The position numbers and the translations under genes were made by a program. Shown in pieces: positions 26,843 to 35,953 of a stretch of 64,000 bases of DNA. Below the pieces are notes generated by a model, which worked only from the letters and a program-made list of their open reading frames with translations, had not been told where the DNA came from and did not search any database. Position 1 is the first letter of the stretch; the number at the start of each line of letters is the position of its first letter. The DNA is from Imperialibacter sp963977595. Its GTDB lineage: Bacteria; Bacteroidota; Bacteroidia; Cytophagales; Cyclobacteriaceae. The DNA lies in contig NZ_CP180355.1 in assembly GCF_048007035.1 (NCBI RefSeq), positions 4,154,001 through 4,218,000 on the forward strand, given 5' to 3'.

Positions 26843-28483
26843 ATGAGAAGAAGAGATTTTGTTCAACTGGCGGGTTTGGGAGCTGGAGCAATGATGTTGC
26901 CTGTTTCCGCTTTCGCCAAATCGGTAGACCCCAGCCGACTGCTGGAGCCTGCCCTGGACGTGATCCAGAAGAAAAGACTGGCCGATGTGGCACTCAATGC
27001 GTCCCGTTCGGCGGGAGCAACTTACACTGATGTTCGTATCGGTAGATACCTTAATCAGTTCGTGATCACTCGTGAAGACAAGGTGCAGAACATGGTCAAT
27101 ACCGAGTCGTTCGGTACGGGCATCCGTGTGATTGCCAACGGCACCTGGGGGTTTGCATCTACCAACGATGTGACCGAGGAGGGAATTGCGAAAGCAGCAA
27201 GGCAAGCGGTGGCCATTGCCAAAGCCAATTCCAAATTCCAGACATCGCCCGTAGAACTGGTGCCGGTGAAAGGTTATGGCGAGGTGAGTTATAAAACACC
27301 GATCAAGAAAAACGGATTCGAAGTAACCATAAAAGACAAAGCTGACCTTCTGCTGAATGCGAATGCAAGGGCAATGGAGAACGGAGCAAGCTACATTAAC
27401 AACATTCTGTTTCTGGTGAATGAGCAAAAGTATTTTGCTTCATCTGAAGGATCATACATCGATCAGGATGTGCACAGAACCTGGCCTTTCTTTACCGTGA
27501 CTGCTATTGATAAAGATTCAGGGCAGTACAAGCAGCGTGGCTCTTTCAGCGCTCCAGTGGGCATGGGCTACGAGTACCTCGACGGCCGTGCTGAAGACAA
27601 GATCGTTGGCCCCGCAGGCGTAACGCTTTACGATAAGTCGTATGACATGGTGGAAGATGCTACCATGGCGGCGCAACAAGTGAAAGAGATACTTTCAGCA
27701 AAATCGGTGGAGCCTGGTAAATATGATTTGGCACTGGAACCTTCGCATCTGTGGTTGACCATTCATGAGTCGGTGGGGCACCCGCTCGAACTGGACAGGG
27801 TGCTCGGCTATGAGGCCAACTACGCAGGCACCAGCTTCGCTACTTTGGACAAATGGGAGACCAAGAAGTTCAACTATGGTAGCAAGCAAGTCAACTTTGT
27901 GGCTGATAAAACGCAGGTAGGTTCGCTAGGTGCCGTGGGCTGGGACGATGAAGGTGTGAAGACAAAAGAGTGGGATCTGGTAAAGGACGGTACGCTGGTG
28001 AACTACCAGGCCATCAGAGACCAGGCCAAGATCATAGGAGAAACTGAGTCGCATGGCTGCTGCTATGCTGACAGCTGGAGCAGCGTTCAATTCCAGCGCA
28101 TGGCCAATGTGTCGTTTAAGGCCGGCAAAGAGCAGCTTACGCCCGAACAGCTTATCGGGGGCATTGACAAAGGCGTTTACATTGTAAAGGACGGCTCATT
28201 CTCCATCGACCAGCAGCGCTACAACTTCCAGTTTGGAGGACAGCTGTTCTTCGAAATCAAGAACGGAAAGATAGCTGGTATGCTGAAAGACGTGGCTTAC
28301 CAGTCGAACACTCAGGAGTTTTGGAATTCCTGTGTGCAGGTTTGCGACAGCAGAGACTACCGACTCAATGGCTCTTTCTTTGATGGCAAAGGCCAGCCGG
28401 GACAATCCAGTGCAGTATCTCATGGGAGCGCCACCACAAGGTTCAACGGTATCAACGTGATCAATACTGCGAGAAGCATTTAA
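26843..28483 (+). CDS. Tat-exported TldD-type zinc metallopeptidase (copy 2)
   Basis: Tandem paralogue of the preceding gene with the same length (546) and collinear sequence. The HESVGH motif again falls at residues 308-313. The N-terminus RRRDFVQLAGLGAGAMM is a Tat-type signal with a good cleavage site (SAFA before KSVD). Some stretches stay nearly identical at DNA level, for example around the shared residues SHGCCYA and IDQQRYNFQFGG, which suggests a recent duplication or gene conversion. The signal peptides and the 150-280 region differ more. It probably forms a complex with the TldE-like product that follows 31 bases downstream. Confidence 0.9.
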   Translation: MRRRDFVQLAGLGAGAMMLPVSAFAKSVDPSRLLEPALDVIQKKRLADVALNASRSAGATYTDVRIGRYLNQFVITREDKVQNMVNTESFGTGIRVIANGTWGFASTNDVTEEGIAKAARQAVAIAKANSKFQTSPVELVPVKGYGEVSYKTPIKKNGFEVTIKDKADLLLNANARAMENGASYINNILFLVNEQKYFASSEGSYIDQDVHRTWPFFTVTAIDKDSGQYKQRGSFSAPVGMGYEYLDGRAEDKIVGPAGVTLYDKSYDMVEDATMAAQQVKEILSAKSVEPGKYDLALEPSHLWLTIHESVGHPLELDRVLGYEANYAGTSFATLDKWETKKFNYGSKQVNFVADKTQVGSLGAVGWDDEGVKTKEWDLVKDGTLVNYQAIRDQAKIIGETESHGCCYADSWSSVQFQRMANVSFKAGKEQLTPEQLIGGIDKGVYIVKDGSFSIDQQRYNFQFGGQLFFEIKNGKIAGMLKDVAYQSNTQEFWNSCVQVCDSRDYRLNGSFFDGKGQPGQSSAVSHGSATTRFNGINVINTARSI

Positions 28484-28514
28484 CCTATTAACTAACTCGA
28501 AATCAGAATTCAAA

Positions 28515-29831
28515 ATGGCAATATTTTCAAAAGACGAAGCAAGGGCGATCCTGGAGAAGGTGATGAAATTCTCGAAGGCGGATGCTTGCGAGGCTAACCT
28601 CAACGGCTCCAATGGGGGCAATATCCGCTATGCAAGGAACACCGTTTCTACTGCTGGGGAAAACAGCGATGTGACGCTGGTGGTGCAATCGAACTTCGGG
28701 AAGAAGTCGGGCACTGCAACTGTGAATGAATTCGACGATGCGTCGCTAGAAAAAGCAGTGAGAAGGTCGGAAGAACTGGCACAGCTGGCGCCAGAAAACC
28801 CTGAATTTATGGGGCCTCTTGAGCAACAGACCTATGGTGAATCAAAATCTTACGCCGAAGCAACAGCCAAGATAACCCCAGAATACAGGGCGCAGGCAGC
28901 CGCCAATAGCATCAATCCTGCGGCAGCTAAAGATGTAACTGCAGCTGGGTTCCTGGAAGATAGCTACGGCTTTGCCTCCATGATGAACACCAAGGGTCTT
29001 TTTGCCTACAACAGGTCTACTAACGTCAACTTTACCGTGACCATGCGTACCAACGACGGACTGGGTTCAGGCTGGGCCACGAGAGACTACAACGACGTAA
29101 GCAAACTTGATACGGCAGAAGCATCGAAAATTGCGATTGAGAAAGCTGTGAAATCAAGCACTGCCAAAGCCATTGAGCCCGGCAAATATACTGTGATTCT
29201 TGAGCCCGCTGCGGCTTCTGATCTTTTGCAGAATATGCTACGGAGTATGGGGGCACGCCAGGCCGACGAAGGAAGAAGCTTTCTCGCTAAAAAAGGCGGA
29301 GGAACGAAGCTGGGAGAAAAGATAGTTGATGAGAGAGTAAATATCTATACCGATCCTTTCAATACTGAAGTGCCTGCTTCTCCCTGGACACAGGATGGCC
29401 AGGCCAGGAAGAAAATGGACATCCTTAAGAACGGTGTGGTAAGCAACATGTTCTACGACCGATACTGGGCTGAGAAACAAGGTGTAGCGCCAGTGCCATT
29501 CCCCGGCAATGCGATCATGGAAGGTGGCACAGCTAGTCTTGAGGACATGATCAAGGATACAAAAAAAGGCATTTTGGTGACTCGTTTCTGGTATATCAGA
29601 ACGGTTGATCCTCAAACGTTGCTTTATACAGGCCTTACCCGTGACGGTACTTTCTACATCGAAAATGGCAAGATCGCCTATCCTGTGAAGAACTTCCGTT
29701 TCAACGAAAGCCCTGTGATCATGCTCAACAATCTGGAAACGCTGGGCAAGCAGGTGCGGACTGATGGTAACCTGATTCCTTACATGAAAATCAGGGACTT
29801 TACCTTCTCCAGTTTATCTGACGCTGTTTAA
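28515..29831 (+). CDS. TldE/PmbA-like partner protein
   Basis: A 438-residue TldD/PmbA-family protein without the HExxxH motif: the corresponding place reads ILEPAAASDLLQNML, as in non-catalytic TldE (PmbA). Family blocks include GENSDVTLVVQSNFGKKSG near the N-terminus, NIYTDPFN, and ENGKIAYPVKNFRFNESP near the end. It starts MAIFSKDEARAI, with no signal peptide, while both TldD neighbours have Tat signals. TldD and TldE form a heterodimer in E. coli, so export in complex with a TldD is possible. A strong hairpin follows the gene. Confidence 0.88.
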   Translation: MAIFSKDEARAILEKVMKFSKADACEANLNGSNGGNIRYARNTVSTAGENSDVTLVVQSNFGKKSGTATVNEFDDASLEKAVRRSEELAQLAPENPEFMGPLEQQTYGESKSYAEATAKITPEYRAQAAANSINPAAAKDVTAAGFLEDSYGFASMMNTKGLFAYNRSTNVNFTVTMRTNDGLGSGWATRDYNDVSKLDTAEASKIAIEKAVKSSTAKAIEPGKYTVILEPAAASDLLQNMLRSMGARQADEGRSFLAKKGGGTKLGEKIVDERVNIYTDPFNTEVPASPWTQDGQARKKMDILKNGVVSNMFYDRYWAEKQGVAPVPFPGNAIMEGGTASLEDMIKDTKKGILVTRFWYIRTVDPQTLLYTGLTRDGTFYIENGKIAYPVKNFRFNESPVIMLNNLETLGKQVRTDGNLIPYMKIRDFTFSSLSDAV

Positions 29832-29843
29832 AACTCTGAAGGG

Positions 29844-29882
29844 AACGTCTTCCCGGCACCTTGGTGTTGTCGGGAAGACGTT
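29844..29882 (+). terminator. Strong hairpin after the tldE-like gene
   Basis: A perfect 12-bp stem (29844-29855 with 29871-29882) with a 15-base loop that contains a smaller CACC/GGTG pairing. Only three T follow before AG, so termination may be partial. It could instead stabilise the upstream message. It lies 12 bases after the stop and 15 bases before the next gene. Confidence 0.6.
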
Positions 29883-29897
29883 TAGTAGTAAACAGGT

Positions 29898-30527
29898 ATG
29901 AGCAAAAAGCGTTTTGAGGAGTTTTTCTTTACACGGCTTCAGTATGAATCAGGTGACTGGGATGTAGATCAGCGCATGCCGTCCAATTTGCTCAATTCTC
30001 TGGTGGAGTATACCACATTGCCGGTGAATACCAGAGAGAACATTGTTTCGCTGAGCTCTGATGAGATTTTCAACAGTCCTTTTTGTTACCTGAGCGGCCA
30101 CAAGCTGGTTGAGTTTACCGCTACCGAACGGGACAACTTCAAGAAGTATGTGGAAAATGGAGGCTTTGTTTTTGTGGACGACTGCAACCATGATATCGAT
30201 GGTCTGTTTGCCAAGTCATTTGAAACGCAAATGGAAGAGCTTTTTGGAGCGGACCAGCTGAAGAAAATACCTAATAATCACCCTATCTATTCTTCTTTTT
30301 TCGAATTCGATGGCCCGCCTACCACCTCGCAGGAGCTGAACGGTTGGGGCGACGATATTGTGCATGACTACCTGAAAGCGATAGAAGTGGACGGAAGGAT
30401 AGGGGTGCTTTACAGCAACAAAGATTACGGTTGTGAGTGGGATTATGACTTCCGCAACAAACGGTTCTATAAGATCGACAACACCAGGTTTAGTATTAAT
30501 ATAGTGATGTACGCCATGATGGCCTGA
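29898..30527 (+). CDS. DUF4159 domain protein
   Basis: The 209-residue protein matches DUF4159: it opens FFFTRLQYESGDWDVDQRMPSNLLNSL and has the family blocks YLSGHKLVEFT and GGFVFVDDCNHD and a GV.YSNKDYGCEWDYD ending. The fold resembles a class I glutamine amidotransferase-like domain but lacks a clear catalytic Cys-His pair. There is no signal peptide. DUF4159 genes usually sit with MoxR, DUF58 and BatA genes, as here. It is 34 bases upstream of the MoxR gene. Confidence 0.88.
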   Translation: MSKKRFEEFFFTRLQYESGDWDVDQRMPSNLLNSLVEYTTLPVNTRENIVSLSSDEIFNSPFCYLSGHKLVEFTATERDNFKKYVENGGFVFVDDCNHDIDGLFAKSFETQMEELFGADQLKKIPNNHPIYSSFFEFDGPPTTSQELNGWGDDIVHDYLKAIEVDGRIGVLYSNKDYGCEWDYDFRNKRFYKIDNTRFSINIVMYAMMA

Positions 30528-30561
30528 CCTTTTAGCTGGTTGGGTTTGAGACATTGATAGC

Positions 30562-31569
30562 ATGAATGCAGAATTAAAAGAGATAGAAAAGACGGCTGAA
30601 AAGCTGGTAACCAGCCTGGGTGACCTGAAGAAGGAAATTGGGAAGGTGATAGTGGGCCAGGGAGAAACAATTGATCAACTGCTGATCACGTTTCTGGCGG
30701 GAGGCCATGGCCTGCTCGAAGGCGTGCCGGGCTTGGCGAAGACGCTGATGATCAGAACGCTATCGGAAGCCATCGACCTCAAGTTCAGGCGGATTCAATT
30801 CACTCCCGATTTGATGCCGACCGATATCATTGGTACGGAAATACTGGAAGAAGACCATACCACAGGCAAAAGGATATTCAAGTTCAATAAAGGCCCCATT
30901 TTCGCCAATATCATTCTGGCAGATGAAATTAACCGAACGTCGCCCAAAACGCAGTCGGCATTGCTTGAGGCTATGCAGGAGTTTGAGGTTACTTATGCCG
31001 GAACAACCTATCCGCTGGAGAGGCCTTTCTTTATTTTGGCCACGCAAAACCCGATTGAGCAGGCGGGTACTTTTCCACTGCCGGAAGCCCAGCTTGACCG
31101 TTTTCTTTTGTACATCCGCATAGGCTACCCAACAGCCGAGGAAGAGCTTAATATTTTGGAAAGCACTACTGGTAAGAAGAAAGAAGCGGTGAAAAGCGTT
31201 ATCAAAGGCGGAGAAATTCTGGAAGCACAGAAGCTGGTCAGGGAGGTGCATATCAGTAAAGACCTTATTGGCTTTGTGAGCCGGGCAGTGCGAGCTACCA
31301 GAGCTGGCGAAAGTGAGGTGAGCTTTGTGAACGAATGGGTGCGCTGGGGCGCCGGGCCAAGAGCGGGACAGGCGATGATTTTAACTGCGAAGGCTAGGGC
31401 TTTGCTCAAAGGCCGTTTTGCCGTGACCATGGAAGACATCAAAAGCGTCGCATTTCCTGTCCTTCGCCATCGAATTCTCATGAACTTCAAAGCTGAGGCC
31501 GACGGCGTCACTTCTGACAGAGTAACAGCCGAGCTTTTGGACAAGATCAAACTTCCAGGCGGCGTTTAG
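30562..31569 (+). CDS. MoxR-family AAA+ ATPase
   Basis: A 335-residue AAA+ chaperone-like ATPase. Walker A is GVPGLAKT (54-61), Walker B LADEINR (about 116-122) is followed by the MoxR hallmark SPKTQSALLEAMQE, and sensor 1 is ATQNPIEQAGTFPLPEAQ. The C-terminal lid helical region is complete. MoxR ATPases activate or assemble partner proteins, usually ones with a von Willebrand factor A fold. The partners are probably the DUF58 and BatA-type products encoded directly downstream. Confidence 0.93.
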   Translation: MNAELKEIEKTAEKLVTSLGDLKKEIGKVIVGQGETIDQLLITFLAGGHGLLEGVPGLAKTLMIRTLSEAIDLKFRRIQFTPDLMPTDIIGTEILEEDHTTGKRIFKFNKGPIFANIILADEINRTSPKTQSALLEAMQEFEVTYAGTTYPLERPFFILATQNPIEQAGTFPLPEAQLDRFLLYIRIGYPTAEEELNILESTTGKKKEAVKSVIKGGEILEAQKLVREVHISKDLIGFVSRAVRATRAGESEVSFVNEWVRWGAGPRAGQAMILTAKARALLKGRFAVTMEDIKSVAFPVLRHRILMNFKAEADGVTSDRVTAELLDKIKLPGGV

Positions 31570-31623
31570 GCAACAACCAGGGCATTATTTGTCCTTCAAA
31601 GGCAAACTAAAAAGGCTTCTATT

Positions 31624-32520
31624 GTGAACCCACAGATTCGCCAGTTACTCACACCAGAGATCCTCTCCACCGTTAACGGGTTGGAGCTGGTAGCCCGTGT
31701 GATAGTGGAAGGCTACATGAGCGGAGGCAACCCAAGTCAGTCTGTAGGGGCCGGGCAGGAGTTCAGCCAGTACAGAAGCTACGAGCCCGGCGACGACCTT
31801 CGTCAGCTCGACTGGAAGATGTTTGCCCGCTCCGAGCGCTACTACATCAAACAGTCAGAGATCGAAACCAATATCACGGTGAAGTTTATGCTGGACGCCA
31901 GCCGGTCGATGGAGCATGCCGAGGGTGGCGTCAGTAAAATACAAATGGCCAAAGTGCTGATTGCGGCATTGGCTTTTCTGGCGAGAAAGCAGAGTGATAC
32001 ATTTGGCCTGTTTTCTGTGAACGACCTTGATATTACCGCTGTGCAACCTCGCTTCGACCAGCAGCAGTACATCAGGTTTTTGAATGAGCTAATAAAGATA
32101 AAGGCTGAAAGCACCTGGAAGATCGGCAATGGGCTGGAGCATATCTACAGCCACCAGGGCAAAGAGATGATCCTGTTTTTCACCGATATGTATGACAACG
32201 AAGGGAACCTCCACGATTTTATTCGAAAGCTGAAGACTCCCCGCAATGAAGTCATTGTCTTCCATTTAATAGGAAGGGAAGAATTGGAATTGAACTACAG
32301 TACCCAGCTTACCTTCGAAGACCTGGAAACAGGTGAACGGCTAAAAGTAGACTCGCCTGCTCAGCAAAGCATTTATCGCAAAAAGATGAGTGATTGGATA
32401 GATGCCACCAGGGACTGGATGTTGCAAAAACAGGTGATCTACCAACCGACCTACCTTGATGACCCTGCACCTGAGGTGCTTCGGACTTTTTTGAAGGCCC
32501 GTAAATCGATGATAAGATGA
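31624..32520 (+). CDS. DUF58 (vWA-like) protein
   Basis: The 298-residue DUF58 protein has the diagnostic block GQEFSQYRSYEPGDDLRQLDWKM (about 40-62) and a MIDAS-like DASRSM (about 91-96) in a von Willebrand A fold. It has no membrane segment. The start is GTG (31624), chosen because the family begins about 40 residues before the diagnostic block and no ATG is at hand. The stop overlaps the next start by four bases (ATGA). It is the expected client of the MoxR ATPase. Confidence 0.9.
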   Translation: MNPQIRQLLTPEILSTVNGLELVARVIVEGYMSGGNPSQSVGAGQEFSQYRSYEPGDDLRQLDWKMFARSERYYIKQSEIETNITVKFMLDASRSMEHAEGGVSKIQMAKVLIAALAFLARKQSDTFGLFSVNDLDITAVQPRFDQQQYIRFLNELIKIKAESTWKIGNGLEHIYSHQGKEMILFFTDMYDNEGNLHDFIRKLKTPRNEVIVFHLIGREELELNYSTQLTFEDLETGERLKVDSPAQQSIYRKKMSDWIDATRDWMLQKQVIYQPTYLDDPAPEVLRTFLKARKSMIR

Positions 32521-33728
32521 TGCAGTTGACGAATCCGATATGGCTTTGGGGATTGCTCGGGCTTGTTGTGCCACTCGCTATTCATTTGCTGAGCAGGAAA
32601 GAAGGCAAAGTGATTAAAGTGGGTAGCCTTCGACACCTGACTGATTCCACCACCAGGCAATTCAAAAGTGTCAAGCTCAATGAGCCTTTGCTACTGGCAT
32701 TGAGAAGTCTGCTTCTACTCACATTGGTGGCTTTGCTTGCTGGATTGCTCTTGCAGTCTTCGACGAGCCTTCCAAAATGGGTAGTGGTGGATAGGGGAGC
32801 AGAGCAACACAAAGATATCAGCCGGATAATAGACAGCTTGACGAGCAACGACTATGAGCTAAGGTACCTGGAACAAGGGTTCCCTCTCCCCAAAGACACG
32901 ATGTCAGAAGAGCAAACGCCGAACCATTGGGTTCTTGCGGAGCAGCTTGGGGAAGCAAAGATTAGCGAAGCTGTTGTTTTTAGAAAGGCTTACATGTCCG
33001 GCTTTCGTGGAAAAAGGCCGCTAAAGCCAGAGCATGTTACCTGGTTTGATATGCCAGTTGAGGCTGAAAAGCTGCCTGTGATCTCCATTATTGAAGGCGA
33101 TACCGTTTGGGAAGTTTCGGAGCAAACGGATGATAAGTTTACGAAATTCACCTCGATTAAGGCAGCTATAAAAAGCGCTGTCTCTACTGAGGTTCAAGCA
33201 AAAAAGGTAGTTATCGTATCAGACGAAACACATGCTTACGACGCAAAAGTACTCGAAACGGCTTTGTTGGTTTTGAATGATTTGCCTGGTTTCAGGATGG
33301 ATATTCAATCGGAAAGTGCTACGTTTTTTAGTGCCAACGAAGAAGCCGTAGTTTTTTGGCTGGCGTCGGTACCTGCTCCTGAGCTGGATAACGACTTTGT
33401 TTTTCTTGAGGAAACAACTTCCGACGATCTTTTGATACAACTATCACCAGGACAATGGCAACTCACCAAACGGCTCAATAAAAGGGTGGCATTGGAAGAT
33501 CAGTTGATTGTTGAGCTATCTGAGTTTTTCGAGACTGATCTGCCTGCAATGGCTGAGAGCGACCGTCGAACGATGCCGGAGGATTGGCGTTGGAGCAAGG
33601 CAGTGCCAGAGGAGGTTGACGTCGATAGCAACTCTGCTAACTATGCTGACATCAATCAGTGGCTGGTGGCACTCCTGGTTTTGACGCTTGTAATTGAACG
33701 CCTTGTGGCATGGAGGAGAGGCCAATGA
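32517..33728 (+). CDS. BatA-domain membrane protein
   Basis: A 403-residue protein with the aerotolerance-regulator N-terminal double-transmembrane domain (NPIWLWGLLGLVVPLAIHLLSR, then LLLALRSLLLLTLVALLAGLL), a long extracytoplasmic or cytoplasmic middle part of about 290 residues, and one C-terminal TM (NQWLVALLVLTLVIERLV). The RKEGKVIKVGSLRHL segment between the first two helices is typical. No MIDAS motif can be seen in the middle, so it is not a complete Bat vWA protein. The gene overlaps both neighbours by four bases, which points to coupled translation. Confidence 0.88.
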   Translation: MMQLTNPIWLWGLLGLVVPLAIHLLSRKEGKVIKVGSLRHLTDSTTRQFKSVKLNEPLLLALRSLLLLTLVALLAGLLLQSSTSLPKWVVVDRGAEQHKDISRIIDSLTSNDYELRYLEQGFPLPKDTMSEEQTPNHWVLAEQLGEAKISEAVVFRKAYMSGFRGKRPLKPEHVTWFDMPVEAEKLPVISIIEGDTVWEVSEQTDDKFTKFTSIKAAIKSAVSTEVQAKKVVIVSDETHAYDAKVLETALLVLNDLPGFRMDIQSESATFFSANEEAVVFWLASVPAPELDNDFVFLEETTSDDLLIQLSPGQWQLTKRLNKRVALEDQLIVELSEFFETDLPAMAESDRRTMPEDWRWSKAVPEEVDVDSNSANYADINQWLVALLVLTLVIERLVAWRRGQ

Positions 33729-35953
33729 AGCAGACACAAAACCATCAACTCATAGCGTTACAGCGGAGATACCTGACGCTTCGACTGATTGAAGTTCTGT
33801 GTCTTGCAGTTGGGGTTGGACTGATTTTGATAGTGGTTGGTGAGATTGCTGGTCTTGACCAAATTGATGCGCTGGTACTTGCCGGAACCGTTGGCTTACT
33901 TGTGCTCCTCCAGCGAATCTACGGGCTTGGCTTGCACCAGCTAAGCCCTGCACGACTGGCGTCTTTTATTAATCGGCAATATCCAGACCTGGACTGGAGT
34001 GCTGACCTTTTGGCGACTGATCAGCCTTTGTCAGGTCTACAGCAGCTACAACGAGAGAGGGCTTTGGTGAAGATTATGGAGTTGAGCAAGCTGCGCTTTC
34101 CTCACCAGTTATGGGTGGCGAGCGTGGTTTTATTAGCAGGAATTTTACTTATCATTTTCTTCCCGGGAATTCCGGTCGGTGTTGGTTCTGGTCAAACTGC
34201 TGCGGAAAATTCCGCTACTACAGCCTCTGCTGAAAGTGCTTTTCAGCCGGTTGTGCTGGAAAGTATTGAAGGCACGATTAGCGCCGCAGCTTATACAGGT
34301 CTGAGAACCGTTTCATTTACCGATCCCAACGTTAAAGCCGTTGAAGGCAGTGTTGTCAGTTGGGAATTGAGCTTTTCGTCAGCGCCACAGCAAGCACTGA
34401 TCATCTTCTCTGGCTCCGATACTTTGGCCTTAAAAAAAAGGCAGGCGATGCTCGGTGGTTCGGCCAAAGTCTTTAACACAGGATTTTATCAGGTTGCCTG
34501 GCAGCAAGATGGTGAATGGAAGGCCTCTGATTTTTACAAGCTTGAAGTGGTAGCAGATTTACCTCCCCAACTGGCGATAAGGGATTTGCCTCAGTTTCAG
34601 CAGTTCGAGTGGAATGACGTTCAGAAAATAAATATAAAAACAGATTTGTCGGACGACTATGGCCTAAAGGACGCCTACCTGATCGCTACAGTCACCAAAG
34701 GAAGCGGGGAGTCGGTCAAGTTTAGGGAAGAGAAGTTGCTTTTTGAAAGGCCACAGACCATCTCAGGCAGAAAGGTGTTGGCAGAAAGAGTCATCGACTT
34801 GAAGAAAATGGGCCTGGAACCTGGCGATGAGCTCTATTTTTATGTGGAGGCCTGGGATAACAAGGTGCCCAAACAGCAAACGGAAAGAACAGAGACCTAC
34901 TTTCTACAGCTAAAGGACACGGCCTCTTACATCGTCTCCAACGATGGAGGGCTCGGGGTTGATCTCATGCCTGAGTACTTCCGCAGCCAGCGCCAAATTA
35001 TCATCGACTCCGAAAAGCTTGTGGCGGAAAGGAGCAAAATAAAGAAGGAAGTGTTCGATAACACCAGCAATGGTTTGGGGCATGATCAAAAGGTGCTGCG
35101 ACTCAGGTATGGGCAGTTCCTTGGCGAAGAGTTTGAGTCTGGTATCACCGAAACCGAAGCGCATGAACCGGAAGAAGTGGCTGCCCCGACCAACACGGAC
35201 GAAGCGATGAAACAATTCGGGCATGCGCATGACACCGAAAATGAACACAATCTAGTGCCGCAAAAAGATCACGAACATGCAGGAGAAGAAGAGGAGAACC
35301 CTTTGGAGGCATTCGCTCATATGCACGACAGCGAGGAGGAAGCTACCTTCTATATCCAGTCGGTTAAAACGAAGCTGAGAGCGGCTTTGTCGATGATGTG
35401 GGATGCTGAGCTTCACCTTCGGATGAACAGTCCGGAGCAATCTCTTCCTTATCAATACAAGATTCTAAAGCTGTTAAAAGATATCAGTAACGACTCCCGC
35501 ATTTACGTACACCGCACGGGATTCGATCCACCGCCAATCAAAGAAGAAAAGCGGCTGACAGGTGATTTGGCAGAAATCAATCCTGCCCGGAGGAGATATG
35601 TGTTAGAGCCCAACAGGTCGTTTCCGAATTCCAGAAAAGCATTGGTTCTGCTGGAAAAGTACATGCTACAGTCTGCCCTTGCGTTAACTGCTGAAGAAAA
35701 GGAAGTCCTGCAGCTGGCTGGCAATGAAATGGCGCAGCAGGCGATAGAGTTCCCTGGAAGATACCTGGAAAGTATGAGTCATTTGAAAGGCCTGATTGAT
35801 GGAGAAATAGTTCAAAACCAAACATCGCTGCTGAAGATTAGGAAGGCGTTGTGGGAAATAGTACCTGAACAGCCTGCTGCGCCTGCTTTGCATCCAACTG
35901 CTGCCAGTGCCATCGATCAGCAGTTCTTAAAAAGAATGGAGGCGAATGAGTAG
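33725..35953 (+). CDS. DUF4175-like membrane protein with His/Glu-rich segment
   Basis: A protein of 742 residues from the start at 33725, which overlaps the previous stop as ATGA. A start at 33710 would add five residues. Two N-terminal TMs (about 22-65) and a third near 130-150 precede a large soluble part with Ig-like beta sections (AVEGSVVSWELSF, DDYGLKDAYLIATV) and a helical C-terminus. Residues 495-542 form an unusual segment rich in His, Asp and Glu (HAHDTENEH, KDHEHAGEEEE, AHMHDSEEE). The layout fits DUF4175-type proteins of MoxR/Bat clusters. No enzymatic motif is visible. Confidence 0.78.
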   Translation: MKQTQNHQLIALQRRYLTLRLIEVLCLAVGVGLILIVVGEIAGLDQIDALVLAGTVGLLVLLQRIYGLGLHQLSPARLASFINRQYPDLDWSADLLATDQPLSGLQQLQRERALVKIMELSKLRFPHQLWVASVVLLAGILLIIFFPGIPVGVGSGQTAAENSATTASAESAFQPVVLESIEGTISAAAYTGLRTVSFTDPNVKAVEGSVVSWELSFSSAPQQALIIFSGSDTLALKKRQAMLGGSAKVFNTGFYQVAWQQDGEWKASDFYKLEVVADLPPQLAIRDLPQFQQFEWNDVQKINIKTDLSDDYGLKDAYLIATVTKGSGESVKFREEKLLFERPQTISGRKVLAERVIDLKKMGLEPGDELYFYVEAWDNKVPKQQTERTETYFLQLKDTASYIVSNDGGLGVDLMPEYFRSQRQIIIDSEKLVAERSKIKKEVFDNTSNGLGHDQKVLRLRYGQFLGEEFESGITETEAHEPEEVAAPTNTDEAMKQFGHAHDTENEHNLVPQKDHEHAGEEEENPLEAFAHMHDSEEEATFYIQSVKTKLRAALSMMWDAELHLRMNSPEQSLPYQYKILKLLKDISNDSRIYVHRTGFDPPPIKEEKRLTGDLAEINPARRRYVLEPNRSFPNSRKALVLLEKYMLQSALALTAEEKEVLQLAGNEMAQQAIEFPGRYLESMSHLKGLIDGEIVQNQTSLLKIRKALWEIVPEQPAAPALHPTAASAIDQQFLKRMEANE

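Noticed and set aside
31570..31623. Promoter before the DUF58 gene
   Set aside because: A TATTTG-like word is present, but neither the -7 nor the -33 element fits at the right spacing. Read-through from the MoxR gene is more likely.
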